DNA from: Paragonimus westermani
Taxonomy: Eukaryota; Platyhelminthes; Trematoda; Plagiorchiida; Troglotrematidae
Reading direction: 5' to 3'
Assembly (NCBI GenBank): GCA_008508345.1
Contig: QNGE01003287.1
Span: 1-64,000, forward strand
DNA: 64,000 bases
Below the pieces are notes generated by a model. It was not told where the DNA came from. It did not search any database and was given only the letters and a program-made list of their open reading frames with translations. A program made the position numbers and the translations under genes. Positions 25,201 through 36,049 of the stretch are shown in pieces. The first letter of the stretch is position 1; each line of letters starts with the position of its first letter.

Positions 25201-28200
25201 TGATTTTTTACATCCGTACACCGTAATAGGTTTTATCTAACTGTATTGGTCGGAGGCTACGGTTGAGCCTGGGTGACATTTAGATTATCAACTTGAAACG
25301 GATATAATGTGGTGGCGAAATCACCGTCCATAGTGAGAAATGTTATTATGTGTTAACTGCGTATACTTTTGTTCGGTTTTATTTCATTCACGTTGGCTCT
25401 GTTTCGAAGAGTACACAAGGGGATATTCCATCAAATGCGCTCACAATGAAAGCTCATCAAATTATTGAAGCAATTTTTTGTATTCCGTGGTCAAAATCCG
25501 ATTACACTTTCTGGAAATACTATTTCAGTTTGAGTGCAACACAGCTCTGGAGTCGGTGTTCACTTGTGAAGATATTCATTTTGTATTTAGTCGGTAAATA
25601 TTTAGACAGTCTGCCAATTTGCTGCCGAATCACATGCTACTGATACACTCACCTGAGTTGGTGAAATGAAAGACGTTAATTCTCTTGGCTCGAACTGATA
25701 AATTTAATAGATTTTGGAAAGATAAGGATTAAAATTGGTCGGTTGGTTGATGCATTATTTTTGACTGCTCAATAATCACTTGGATATTTAAAATTGTATT
25801 ACTAATAAGTAGTGTGGCGGAATTACGAGTGTGGATGAGACATAACTGTGAAAAGTCAGGGGCTCCGCCGGAATCGAACCAGCGACAGACACAACGTGCA
25901 TCACTATGACAAGCGCTCTACAATCTAAACTAAAACGTCACACCAGGAGCTCGGAAATTTCACATTTGGGTTCTGTTAACCACCCGTTCTACTGTCTTAA
26001 ATGGAATCCACCAAATGATCCATGGGGTCGACTACCTCAGCAGGATTCCTCAAGCAGTTCACGCTGGGATTCACCAAGGCTACTGCTGAACATACAAATA
26101 AACATAATCCAATGCAACGTTCAAAGTAATTCACGAATCAACCATTAGTATATTTCCCGTCTTTGAGTACTTGCGGATTACCATTGATTTTATCGCCACT
26201 AAAGGTGCACTGATTCGCTACTTAGCTAAGTTCATACAATTGTTTGAAATCAGAAGAAATAGTTAAGAAAATTTTTTGTACACCAGGTGAACTTTTGCCT
26301 CGTATTTGCTCTGAATAAATATGTAACTCAGTTGCGTTCCACATTCTGATAAATGCACATTGAAACTGACGCGCTCTGGGAGTCAACCACTCTGACACTT
26401 TTGCGGACTGCGATTTCGAATTTTGGACTTGGTTGGTGATTGGTACCCTCCAAAACTGAAACATTTTTTTGTTGTTGGTCAATGAGGCGAACTTTTCAAC
26501 TGGACTCACAGTATTACGAGTGTACGACATTTCTTTGTTACTGCGGTGTGCAACTCACCATTGGGCATAACGGTTGAATCAATTTCCAAACTGTTACAAT
26601 CAACACGCAACCACAAACGCCGCGTTCCAATTGATGCTGATTACTGAACACGTACATTTTTTTTAGCTGAGTTCTCCTCAATGCGTACCATACTTAATGA
26701 ACCAGATATTTATAAGTACCTGGAATGCTTTCATCCTATACCTTTTGGTTGGTTTTGTAGCGGGCCACATTAACAATCCTATTTTATGTCTCCATATACT
26801 CGCAAAACCTTAGATTAATGGCGCTTATGAGTTAGTTACAATGCAACGGTTCGAAAAAAAAAGCCTGTTAGTGATTTCTGCACATAAATTTGATGTTCAA
26901 ATCTCAGAACAGTCATAGCCAGTAAATTAATAATGATGATCTTGTTGCATAACCTACTTTGTTGTTGAGTTCACAACACACATACGACTGCGTAATATGG
27001 TTATGCCTGACATTTGGAGCTGTTTATTTGTTTGTGTAACTTAGCCGGCATCTCCAACTTGTTTAGTATTGAATGTTTCCAGCCGATTTCGAGCACCCAA
27101 ACCGGTTTGTGTCAATCATTTGTAGCTCCACCAAATACGCTGGAATCGGACGCAAAGAGGCTGGTTAGAGTATGTAAGTAAATGACAAATCAAAGTTCGA
27201 CGACAGTACTCATCATCCTAAACTCCGCTTCACTTTTCTGCCTACAAAGCTATTGTTTTCTGTATTTATATGGAATGTTAATTTGACAGTCAAATTTTGT
27301 TAGGCGCATCTGGGTCTTTTATCGTATCTCCATCTCTCATAATCACCTTTCACATATCCTGCACGTGTTACTAACTTCGCTTTAATTCATGAGATAAACT
27401 CTACCTATCACCGCCATTGCAGCTTGTTCTTCATACATCTTGCTGTTGTTCACGGTATATGCATTGTAATTGAAATCGTTCAACTCTCATATGATGAGCA
27501 TCTGAGAGCTGATACGCAACTGTTGAAGGACTAACAATCTCATGGCGATTTGTCAAACATAGTTGTCACTGTGAAACGTTGACCTGAAATTCCCTCACCA
27601 CCATTATATATTTTAAAACTCATATATATTCATATATGTATATATTCATATGTATGGTGCTTTCAATGATTTCAGTGAATTATATCTTCAGATGCGGTGA
27701 GTTCACACGAAGCGGAGAAGCAAATCTTTGGAAGCTGCCGTTTTGCAACGTTTTCTCCTAATATTCTTGTGTATCACTAAGTATATTCACGGCCGACATT
27801 TCAGTGCTGGTAAGCGCACACTCACGAACCTCTAAACAGCAAAATAATTTGAGCTGTACATTTTTAAGACGACAATTAATATTTTTTAAGAGCTGCATTT
27901 CGATTGCAAGTTATCGTTATGCGGTTAGTCTAAATAGAACGTGTTCATATTTTAAAACGTTTATGCAAATAGGTTTATTCAGATTTCCTTCTTAGTATCA
28001 TCCTTGGATCGATATTTGTGCAAATTCACGCTTTCCTCGTGCGTTGTTTTTCAAACACGATGTTCGGTGTACGTGCTCTGCGAAAGCGTATGTTTACCCT
28101 AGACGTTTTCTGTATAGTTTGTTTCCAAAAACGAGCTAGGAAGAAGTAGTTGAATGTCTTTTAACATATTACCAATTATTTGTCAGCATTTGGCGATTGT

Positions 28201-31200
28201 GATGGTGAGCATGGTGATGTGCTGTTTTGCACGTATAATAGTGCACTTATAAACTTATGTTCATGTCTAGGTAGTTACTTTGCATTCGGTAGTGAATATA
28301 TGCAGCTGGTGAGATCACAGGATTAAATATGAAGGCACGCAAAAGCCCACCTCATCGAACATCACGTTTAAGATGTCAAAATTGTACATCCTCTTGATCC
28401 GCTGTGAAATATTTTTCGCTGATAAAACCAACTGGAGGCTTATATTTAGAAGGAGCCTACTCGAATATTCGGCACTAAAGTTATAACAGGTGCTAGCGGG
28501 AAAAATTTTGTAACATGTGGAGAGACAGGTGTTTCTTTCTGATAATACTGACCGTATCGAGGGTCTCAGAATCACCATAGCAACTACTGCTACTTAACAC
28601 AGCTTACAAATCGTTGTGTTTTGTTGAAACAGAGTAACACCAAAATACTTTCATTGTAATCAGTACTACATGCTGATAATTGTAAACGAGACACACATGA
28701 TCATTTCCATAACATTGCAGAACAACTTTTCAATGATGTGTGTTGCCTTAGCCTTCGTTTTGTGTGTTTTTATGTTGTGGCTTTTCGTGCAGACATTTAC
28801 GGCAACTCATGCCATACTTGATTTGGGTTCATTTCTGGATAGAATTTTCTCGATCGTCAAAATCCGAGGCTCCATAATCCAAGCCGTGAAGCACTCTGAC
28901 ATAATGCCAGCAAGCAGGACAAACCTTAAGAAGTCGATTCATTTACTTGCTACATGAGTCAGCTGGAAAAAACACGGTGCACACAATGAAAACCCGATCA
29001 TTCCTGAAATTCTGATATGGAGTGTTGGTACAAGCCGTAACAAGTTGACAGATAGAAAACTGAGTACTTTCGAAAAACGGATTTGTCCAGTAAAAGCACA
29101 CCATGCCAGCTTACTATCATATAGTTTAAACTGTGAATAGTAGCGATATCAAAGAAGCACTGGAAGTTCAGCAACCGAGAAGTTTGGAACGTTGGAAGCA
29201 TACAAATCAACCTTCCTGTATTGTTAACGTTATTTATTTGTTTCGTCAACGTTTTGCACTATATTAACTCTACGCTTAATTATGCTCCATCTAAGATCCA
29301 TGTGGCTAGTTGTGACGATGAGAGATGGTCATGGGTAACGTGCACAACCTGCGCTTTTTAGAAGAGTCATTTACATTTAAAACTAAGTGAATAGGGATGC
29401 AACACACGAATATTTCAAAACTGAAAATAAAGCAACGATTTCTTGGATTTCACAGGGAAGGGTAAACCTCGAGGTCGTGGTGAGTTATAGAGGACAGAAA
29501 ATCGTATCAATTCTAACGACTACAAACATTTTTATCAAAAGATGCGAGACATACTAGTCAAATAACGAAATTACGTAAATTCAATATAAGAATAATCAAC
29601 TCAAGCTCAACTTTTAGATGGTTCTTACATACCAGCTTTAATGCTGAAAGTAGTTTTCGAACTGGATGTTTGTGTTGAGAATGTTGGATGCTTTATTCGT
29701 AAAGCAAAACCTATCCACCTTTGAAGGACGACAACAAATTTTTAGTAGAGACAAAAAAATTGGAACTTCGTGATCTACGATGAATTTTTCATCCACATGA
29801 AGCACAAATTTTTTATGAGTGTACACAGTAACTGTATCCGTCTGGTCGTTATTGTGATTTTCCAGAACAAATCCTGTTCATACACGCACGTCTGGCTACT
29901 GATGAATAAAAGACATGCGATATGTCTCCAAACATTAGTTTTGCAACTACCGTGATTTATGTGACCTCATTGGTCTACCTACTGTGTCATCTTTGAGGTT
30001 AAGTTCGGAGAGGATAAGCTGTTGTTTCACATGGACTGGAACTGTTTAACCAAAAGGGCTTTCACTTCAGCACAATGGTCTTTTTCTGCCTTATCAAAAT
30101 GGTGTTCTGGTTCGTTACAGGCAAGGCAAAACCTCCACCTGGTAGTAAGTTTTTGATGCAAAAATCGGTTAAAGTTTACATTTTTAAAGCAACGAAACCA
30201 TTGAAAAAATGACTTGATCACCTACAACGATTTGAATTGGTTTTCTCGCCTCAACCATTTTCAGTATCATATAGGAGTACCTTCCGTTTACTCAATGCAT
30301 AGCGGGAATGAACAAATGTCCACAGAACTGAGGGGACATCTATACGCTGGAAGAAAGTGAGAAGGCTGATGTGAATGTCAGTTTGCTCTAAGCGAAAGTA
30401 TCAGAATGCGGGTTTTAGCATGATTGTGAAAAGAAGACTTAGATTCTAATGAGTAGGATAGAAACAGATCCATTATAAGTAAAAAGATTACGCTAATCGC
30501 GTCGCTTCATATGGCAGATAATAGCTGGTAAATATCGAGAACAAACATCCGAGTGTCTCCCCTCCATTTCGGTGGGTCTAGTCAAGTTGAGTGCATACTG
30601 AGTTTGGTTCCCCGAATGTATGCTTCAAGCATTGCTCAGTGATGACATGTAAATTGCTAGAAAAGCCTCCTGTGTTCAAATAATTTTCTAGCTTCAGCCA
30701 TTGAATCAAAAATTTCGTTTTTCGTGAGCCGTGTAAGAAAGCCGCCTCCTTAAAATTTGGATCTACTAAACTTGTTCATTACCTTTTTTTACGACGAGTT
30801 GACTGGTTTAAACACATTGCGACCGTTTACAGACGGCGGAAAACCTGCAGGCGGGCGTAAGTTTTGTAAAACCGGTCGTATTTCCAGTGCGATTTTCAAC
30901 GGGTTTGTCCATGGTAGTTGCTGATGCTGTTCTAAAGCGTTAAAAATAACCATAGGCTTTGACTGAATTTACTGCAGTAGTTTATACGGTCCTTGATCGC
31001 AGGGTAATCTATGTGATGTTCTTCAGGCTTTCTTTCGTTATGGCGCAACGACTTGTTTACAATGGATACTCCTTGTCATAAGTCTACACTTCACCTCATG
31101 CTTTGAACCTTGCCTGATGCTGATCGTGTAGTAGAACCGAAGCAACCAAAGTGTATCAAGTTGGTTAATGTCGTTCTTCAAAATTACGAATAAATACAAT

Positions 31201-32436
31201 GAGGGAATTGTGTCAATATGCGGCAAAAAAGGGGAACTAACTCATTCAAGCTAGCACCATAAAATTCAGATCGCAGTTGTAATGCTGAATTTAGCCAGAC
31301 ACAAGAGATTTCAACTAGACTATGTCACACCTCCATATTAATTTCGATTCCGGATAATTTCAAATGAATATTTACTTATATATATGTATCAAGCTATCTG
31401 GAATAAAAAACCGTGTGTCCATATTACGGTTTGTATTGTAGTGCATATTTATGATGTGCTTTCATCGTAAGAGAAATCCTTCGAATTATTGACATTCCAG
31501 CATTGCCCCATTGAAACACCAGCGATACGGATTTGCCTGTAGGTACTGACCCCCATCTGGACAGAAGTTACGACGGCGATAGAACAAATATTATCGGGTT
31601 AATCAAGTATTAACACCGTAAAAGTTCCTCTGATCACCTGCTTGCGTACGCTGAATTCGTTCTAGCTCCGTTGCGATTCTTGAACAGATCTAAGCGCATT
31701 TTTCTCTGCTGGAGTGGTCAGCGATCCGTTTCATCCGCAGTCGAACGGCGTTCCTCATCTACCGATAATGTATGTGGCACCATGGCTACAAAGTATATGA
31801 TCTTAAAAAATGACTTTAATGTTTGTTAAACCTGTCCGAGTAGTTTTAAGCATATAAGTGAGCTTCAATAAGTCTGTCGAGCAGATGAAGCAGGCCTAGA
31901 CACCGTGATAAATGGAAAGATCCTACGATCGTCTGTGGAGAAAATCAAATTTCAAGTGAGTCCAAAAAAATGCGAAAATCAGTAAATAACTGTCATTTCA
32001 ACCACAACAAATCGGGCATCCGAACAGACAAGCTTGCAACAAATTAAAAAAGTGACTGTGGGTTTTCCACACGGGATTGCCGAAATTAATCAAATTTTAA
32101 ATTCAGTGCTACAAGTGAATGTAAGCGACATTGAGAAATGTTATGGCAAGTGGGTTCTGAAAATCTACGGAAATATACAAATGTAGTCCAGAAAGATAAA
32201 AGCCAGGGATGGATGTCCAATGCGTCTTTACTTCAAACACAACCTGTTATCCAACAAATTTTCGTGAAACAAAAATGCATTACTATTCAAATTGATCAAT
32301 ATTAATCGGTCCTTTTAGAGGACAAAGGTATCAATAGACTGTGAATCGTTAATGAATATCAACGATAATATAATCACACATCACTTTTCTATTTACATAA
32401 GATATTTAACAATGTTTCCCCAATTCAGGCTGGTGA
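19211..32436 (+). CDS. gene A: candidate micro-exon gene, secreted Gly/Lys/Pro-rich peptide
   Basis: Unrecognised gene. The first exon 19211-19268 encodes a signal-peptide-like start (MSGIVAIGLLQLFLVLVHE) and ends in phase 1 at gtgagt. The best internal exons are 29456-29479, 30121-30144 and 30833-30856. Each is 24 nt, phase 1, and shares the core AAAACCT or TAAACCT, so the joined peptide runs GKGKPRGR, GKAKPPPG, NGGKPAGG. Exon 32429-32452 then adds RW and stops (TGA 32434-32436), and the last exon from 33067 carries AATAAA. Less certain phase-1 exons are 20376-20393 (GAAMEL), 27676-27696 (VNYIFRC) and 28187-28204 (AFGDCD). The product would be a small, basic, secreted protein. Skipping 32429-32452 gives an alternative tail ending FQHMDPFNPFHFTNK. 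The link between the distant first exon and the repeat exons is inferred. Confidence 0.55.
19969..20021 (+). CDS. alternative terminal exon, short Cys-containing tail
   Basis: The acceptor tgactgtctcttgcag is very strong. Joined in phase 1 to exon 19211-19268 it reads DKCNDFNPCIFLTYSLF and stops at 20019-20021. AATAAA follows at 20162-20167. This would make a complete two-exon gene of 36 residues with a signal peptide and two cysteines. It may be an alternative end of gene A or an independent reading; a 37-nt internal exon ending at gtacag is possible but breaks the phase. Confidence 0.35.
20376..20393 (+). CDS. gene A candidate 18-nt micro-exon, GAAMEL
   Basis: The acceptor ccattctttccaacacaag is pyrimidine-rich and the donor is TTAG|gtgaga. 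The exon is 18 nt and open in phase 1 (GAAMEL), compatible with the first exon of gene A. It is supported only by splice signals and phase. Confidence 0.35.
   Translation, partial: APPWN
21235..21258 (-). CDS. orphan 24-nt micro-exon, DSGGQQIE
   Basis: On the minus strand it lies between actgagatgtcag and gtgagttaatg. It is 24 nt, open in phase 1 and ends in G. The composition resembles gene B's exons. If it belongs to gene B, then gene B starts further right than 11323 and overlaps gene A on the opposite strand. No connecting exons are certain. Confidence 0.35.
22453..22833 (+). CDS. open frame ending at a splice donor, unknown
   Basis: An open frame of about 127 codons runs up to ATGG|gtgagt at 22834. 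Its length is near what chance gives in 64 kb, no motif is recognised and no convincing acceptor defines its start. It is listed only because the donor is strong and further open frames lie directly upstream (21864-22323). An eroded conventional gene or retrocopy is possible. Confidence 0.2.
23122..23572. mobile_element. inverted-repeat (fold-back or MITE-like) element
   Basis: Outer arms 23122-23181 and about 23513-23572 are inverted and moderately conserved around a shared tcgcgagatg. Inner arms 23234-23281 and 23411-23458 are 48-bp inverted copies with a single mismatch. The loop between them is about 130 bp and non-coding. The outer arm resembles 3545-3620, so the family is dispersed. No transposase is present. 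Confidence 0.65.
24110..25150. other. no supported feature
   Basis: A+T-rich sequence within the presumed long intron of gene A. Only short overlapping frames are seen. Confidence 0.45.
25653..25694 (-). CDS. candidate 42-nt exon, minus strand
   Basis: The acceptor is ctattaaatttatcag and the donor is a perfect CTCAG|gtgagtg. The 42-nt interval is open in phase 0 (FEPRELTSFISPTQ) and in phase 1. It could be an upstream exon of gene B or of an unseen gene. Nothing adjacent fixes the phase. Confidence 0.3.
25859..25938 (-). pseudogene. degenerate tRNA or tRNA-derived SINE head
   Basis: On the minus strand a good T arm is visible (stem CGCTG/CGGCG around the loop GTTCGATTC, which is box B) and a D arm/box A (TAGTTTAGATTG then TAGAGCG). 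The 3' acceptor strand GAGCCCC has no matching 5' partner, and no clean anticodon stem can be drawn. It is therefore a decayed tRNA or the head of a tRNA-derived SINE. Confidence 0.5.
27676..27696 (+). CDS. gene A candidate 21-nt micro-exon, VNYIFRC
   Basis: The acceptor gctttcaatgatttcag and donor ATGCG|gtgagt are both strong. The 21 nt are open in phase 1 (VNYIFRC) and keep the frame of gene A. A nested AG would leave only 5 nt, which does not fit. Confidence 0.35.
28187..28204 (+). CDS. gene A candidate 18-nt micro-exon, AFGDCD
   Basis: The acceptor taccaattatttgtcag is strong and the donor is GATG|gtgagc. It is 18 nt, phase 1, giving AFGDCD and ending in G, which joins directly to the first Gly-Lys-Pro exon. 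Confidence 0.4.
29456..29479 (+). CDS. gene A 24-nt repeat exon 1, GKGKPRGR
   Basis: The acceptor gatttcttggatttcacag and donor CGTG|gtgagt are both excellent. In phase 1 it reads GKGKPRGR. It aligns base for base with exons 30121-30144 and 30833-30856 around an AAACCT core at bases 9-14, which shows that the exons arose by duplication. Confidence 0.65.
30121..30144 (+). CDS. gene A 24-nt repeat exon 2, GKAKPPPG
   Basis: The acceptor ttctggttcgttacag and donor GGTA|gtaagt define 24 nt. In phase 1 it reads GKAKPPPG. Its last base A joins AC of the next exon to make Asn. Confidence 0.65.
30833..30856 (+). CDS. gene A 24-nt repeat exon 3, NGGKPAGG
   Basis: The acceptor cattgcgaccgtttacag and donor GGGC|gtaagt define 24 nt. 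In phase 1 it reads (N)GGKPAGG. Its last base C gives Arg whichever exon follows (CGC with 32429 or CGT with 33067). Confidence 0.65.
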
Positions 32437-32452
32437 AACAGTTCTGTGGAAG
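32429..32452 (+). CDS. gene A stop-bearing 24-nt exon
   Basis: The acceptor aatgtttccccaattcag and donor GGAAG|gtgagt are among the strongest in the window. In phase 1 it completes Arg, adds Trp, and stops with TGA at 32434-32436. The rest of the exon is untranslated and spliced onward, as in genes B and C. Phase 0 (AGETVLWK) is open and is the alternative if the exon belongs elsewhere. Confidence 0.5.
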
Positions 32453-33066
32453 GTGAGTGAAATTTTTTTATATCAGTTGTGGCACCTTTACTCTGATCAA
32501 CATTCACTGATCGATCAGCATGTTTTGCTAAACAGCTCACAATGTGCAAACTAATCCAGGTGTTCAACCCATGTTAGTGCGTATACTGTGTTCATATTTA
32601 GGCACATTCCTGCGGTTCAGTTTCATATTAATTTTATAACTACCAGCCTCACCAGACTAAGTCGGGAATAGTTTTGCTGAACCAGTTTGGGAACGATGTT
32701 TACTAATGTAGGCGAAGTAAACACAATTCTACTTCTTGAGTGTGTTACTCAAATACACAGAGCCTGTGGACGGGATTCGACTTATATGTGTACTTTGACT
32801 TAACTGCCTAGTCAGACGCTGATAGAATGTTGACACTGGCCTACTAAGGATGTTGGGTGATTTTTTATCAGAGACAAAGAAGTGTTAAAGGGAGAAGTAT
32901 AAAGTAAACGCTGAATAATTAGATGAAGTCTTCCGTCAAGCAGAAGGTAATTTTCTTGGACAAATTATTTTTCCTTGCTCAGTCAAAGTAGTTGGATGAA
33001 CACGGAATTTTTCTGTGGATAAAAGCGTGCAAATCTGTTTGTTCTCCGTTTTTTTCCATATCTTAG

Positions 33067-33135
33067 GTTTCCAACATATGGACCCGTTTAATCCTTTCCA
33101 TTTTACAAATAAATAAACATCATGAGCGTTGTTAC
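33067..33135 (+). CDS. gene A last exon with poly(A) signal
   Basis: A very long pyrimidine tract precedes the acceptor (ccgtttttttccatatcttag). After exon 32429-32452 this is 3' UTR. If that exon is skipped, phase 1 stays open for FQHMDPFNPFHFTNK and stops at 33114-33116. Two overlapping AATAAA motifs lie at 33108-33117, so the 3' end is compact. Confidence 0.5.
33108..33117 (+). terminator. poly(A) signal of gene A
   Basis: AATAAATAAA holds two overlapping canonical signals, about 40 nt after the last acceptor. Confidence 0.5.
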
Positions 33136-33294
33136 ATCAGTGTTTCATATCCGACTCGTATTCTTATTCGCCAGTTTACCAGTAAGCTGTCGATTAATTA
33201 TTGCTGACGTGAACCAGACGTCAAATAAAGTACTCGTTCTGCTGCATCTAGAAACCAATAAAATCGTTTGTGCTCTCGCCAAAAGTTTTCGGTA

Positions 33295-33804
33295 GCTCAT
33301 AATTGTGATGGCCGGGATAAGAGTTTTGGCCATATGTCTATGAAGCAAGCGTGTTGTTTGGACAGCGTTCTACTCCAGGTCATGGTCGGAATAGGTATTG
33401 CAGAAGAACCTAACCAATATGAGAAAGCCATGGCCAGAGAGTCTGTAAAAATGCGACGTCTCAACCGAGTTCCCCACGAGATGGCAGTAATCAAAACATC
33501 GTTGAGCAAGCTCACTGGTTTCTGTAATTATAACCTAGAGAGAAGTCCCAGTCGTGTAGTCACCAGTGGAGAGTCTCCAACTCTGGTGGAGGCGATCGCG
33601 CAACCTGAGAATCATTCACAAACAAACGTGGCTGCGTTCGCGTGGGATAACTTGGTGACACCTAATTTGAGACGGTTGGTGCATTATCAAACAGGGTTGT
33701 CCTTTGAAGGCATGGTCAAAGTTGCAGAAGAACTCTTCAAGTTTTTTCGTCTACATTTTGACAAAAAGTATTCAGAATTGTCCTGCCAAATTAGAAGTGC
33801 ATGA
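33295..33804 (+). CDS. unknown protein, probable terminal coding exon
   Basis: This is the only frame in the window clearly too long for chance: open from 33262 to TGA at 33802-33804. It is richer in G+C than its surroundings and its codons look like real coding sequence. An AATAAA at 33829-33834 follows the stop by about 25 bp. No ATG start is obvious; acceptors at tcggtag|CT (33294, phase 1) or ttctactccag|GTC (33380, phase 0) could open it as a last exon. Visible pieces include EEPNQYEKAM, FAWDNLVTPNLRRL and KVAEELFKFFRLHFDKKY. I recognise no domain. It could be the long end of an alternative gene A transcript, a separate conventional gene, or a retrocopy. Confidence 0.45.
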   Translation, partial: AHNCDGRDKSFGHMSMKQACCLDSVLLQVMVGIGIAEEPNQYEKAMARESVKMRRLNRVPHEMAVIKTSLSKLTGFCNYNLERSPSRVVTSGESPTLVEAIAQPENHSQTNVAAFAWDNLVTPNLRRLVHYQTGLSFEGMVKVAEELFKFFRLHFDKKYSELSCQIRSA

Positions 33805-33849
33805 GGTACATTGTTTCTTTCCAAAATAATAAATCACTACTGTGTAGCG

Positions 33850-34980
33850 TGTTAGGTGCCAGTTTTATTTTCTTCCTAATTTCCAGGGATAGTGGTAACA
33901 CGTTTTGCAAGCACCAGTAAACAACGTTTAGCTCCTTTGTACAGTTTGTGAAAGGTAACATACGGATGTAGTATAAAACGGGTCTTCTAGAAAAACTGTT
34001 ACCATTAAGTAAAAATAATTGTGCATTCGACATGTTGCACTGTTGTTTACAGCCAATGAACATACACCAACCCCTTCAGCTGTTTATGCTGACGGTATTG
34101 AACAAATTATGGCAAACGATTTCGTTTTTAGTGTTGCCTCATCAGACCACATATGACACATTTATGTCGATGTTTTTGAATGTATTCAATGTAAATGAAA
34201 AGTGTTCGATCAATACGGACAGCAGAGTCGATGTCAACCTACAACCGTCTTAGCTTTAAGGATGCATTTTCAAAGGTTTGTTTGATGGCAATTTACCAAG
34301 AGCATTTTCAAAGCTCACTCCCGAATCGATTGTACATATTCGATGGACATGTAAAGTATTCATCATGATAATAAATCTGTGAAACTGGTATGATTCCAAC
34401 TTTAATTACGCGGGCCTGTACAGTTTCACATCCTATCGAAATATACGGACTTTTGTGGGACTTCAGTAATCCATTTCTTTGTTATAAGTCACCTGCATTG
34501 CAATGTCAAACATCCATCCAATCTATGGTTCGTTCGACATAACCCACTGCAGTCATGAGAACGACGGAGAAGCAGAGAATACCTATCTTCTATGTTTGAT
34601 CATCAGGCGAATTACAACACAAAAAACACAATAACGGCAAGTAGATTGTGTCAGAAAAAACGGTCGATAAAAGTTATGGACGGCGTGTTTATCAGTTACG
34701 CAGTTGCTGTTCCAACTCATAGGCTTGACTGATTGTGGGCCAGGGAAGGTTAAGTGTCCGCACGAACTTCTTTTGAGCGCAGAGGTCAGGGTTGCGCAAT
34801 CGGATGCTAATGGTTTCGGCAACGGTCAAGATTCAGAATTTCACCAGTTTTGATCGATTCCTTGGTACCTGGGAGACAACCTGGAAAGTATCTTTCTCAA
34901 TGACAGACTAATTAGAGTCGGTCAAACGAGCAACAGTCGCAACTGAAACCGTTCCAATCATACCACTGTTCAACCACGCA
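33850..34980. other. no supported gene
   Basis: Short chance-like frames only. The right end may include decayed 5' parts of the Penelope fragment that follows. Confidence 0.45.
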
Positions 34981-34984
34981 GGAC

Positions 34985-35127
34985 GATGTTCAGGTACTCT
35001 GTCAGACAATCAGCTAGTAGTACGACGCGAAAACAGTCTTTGGAACAAGTTTCATTGACGTAATCCAAGACGGGCACCTGAGCAATCAAAGAATGTTCTC
35101 ATTCGATGTTACCACACTATTTACGTA
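34985..35127 (+). pseudogene. Penelope-like retroelement fragment, RT
   Basis: Frame 35021-35125 reads SFIDVIQDGHLSNQRM then FSFDVTTLFT. This matches the conserved SFDV(T/K)SLFT region of Penelope-like reverse transcriptases, with a typical spacing of charged residues before it. The frame stops right after the motif and in-frame stops lie upstream, so it is dead. Orientation is opposite to the fragment at 36050-36520. Confidence 0.5.
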
Positions 35128-36049
35128 AGTGCTTCTACGAAGGTTGGTCTGTTTGACATCATCCGTGTAAACGTACGTCTGTTTAGATAACAGATCTGCC
35201 AGTGTTTTTACCGCTCAGCATATCAGGAGGACGGTTGTTCCCCACGAACTAACACGTTAGATTATCTCGCGCAGTCCACATGACACTCGTTCAGAAGTGT
35301 GCAACCTGTGACGAGATTTAACTTTAGCTGTTTAGTGAGTAGACAATTTTCAGCTATTCAGTGTTCATGCAAAAGCTGTGGTAGACAAAATTATGGTTGG
35401 TCGGTTACAGCCAATCAAAAACGGCATTCACCTGTCACAGCCGGTTTGTTTGCAAGTCATGATGGCTTTATCTTTAGAAAAACGATTTTCTTAAGGCATG
35501 CAGTTGGATCATAACGAATGGGAATATCAGAATGCAAAGCGTTTGTCGCCCAACACCAATCATAAACCTCGTTTCCCTATGACAAATGTGTTCCTTCCTA
35601 ACAACCTGAGATTGCTTGGTACGTCTCAAACCACCCTTTCCAGTTTCTCCGTTTTGCAACGATGACAATTGTTAAAAGAGCCTCGCATGCAGATTTCAAG
35701 ACATTTCATCGGTTGCGGCTGAAAGATGTCGGTTACCAGATGCACGCCGGATACGGAAGCGGAATTTTGTTGAGTTTGTTGTGTTCACAAATTTGCTTGA
35801 AAGGTCTAAAGCATAATAAGTGGCGATTTTTTGACATTGCAATTCAGACGAACAGAGACGGGTTATGATGTGTTTGACAGTTGGTGACGATGAAGACATC
35901 AATGAATTGGCTACAGTGATTATTAATTTCAGAGAATTATGTCTAGCCAAGAAAATGAACCTTTTGAACCTTTCTGGCATTTCACCAAGTACCCGTCGTC
36001 AAGGTGATTCTACGATCAGTATGTGGCGACACTAAGGGAGATAATTAGA

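Noticed and set aside
26657..26772. Strong plus acceptor followed by an open frame (EFSSMRTILNEPDIYKYL)
   Set aside because: Reads well, but there is no poly(A) signal after the stop and no linked exon, so it is left unannotated.
28733..28957. Open frame with a strong signal-peptide-like start (MMCVALAFVLCVFMLW)
   Set aside because: Considered as first exon of gene A, but it has no usable phase-1 donor and its length is within chance; the exon at 19211 has a TATA box and a perfect donor.
29690..29740. Patch resembling the Gly-Lys-Pro exon (gcaaaacctatccacct)
   Set aside because: No donor follows and a 2-nt insertion breaks the alignment; perhaps a dead exon copy, but the similarity is short.
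32653..32676. Minus 24-nt interval between ggttcag and gtgagg
   Set aside because: Phase 1 meets a stop at the sixth full codon and it lies antisense in gene A with no partner; possible in phase 0 but unsupported.
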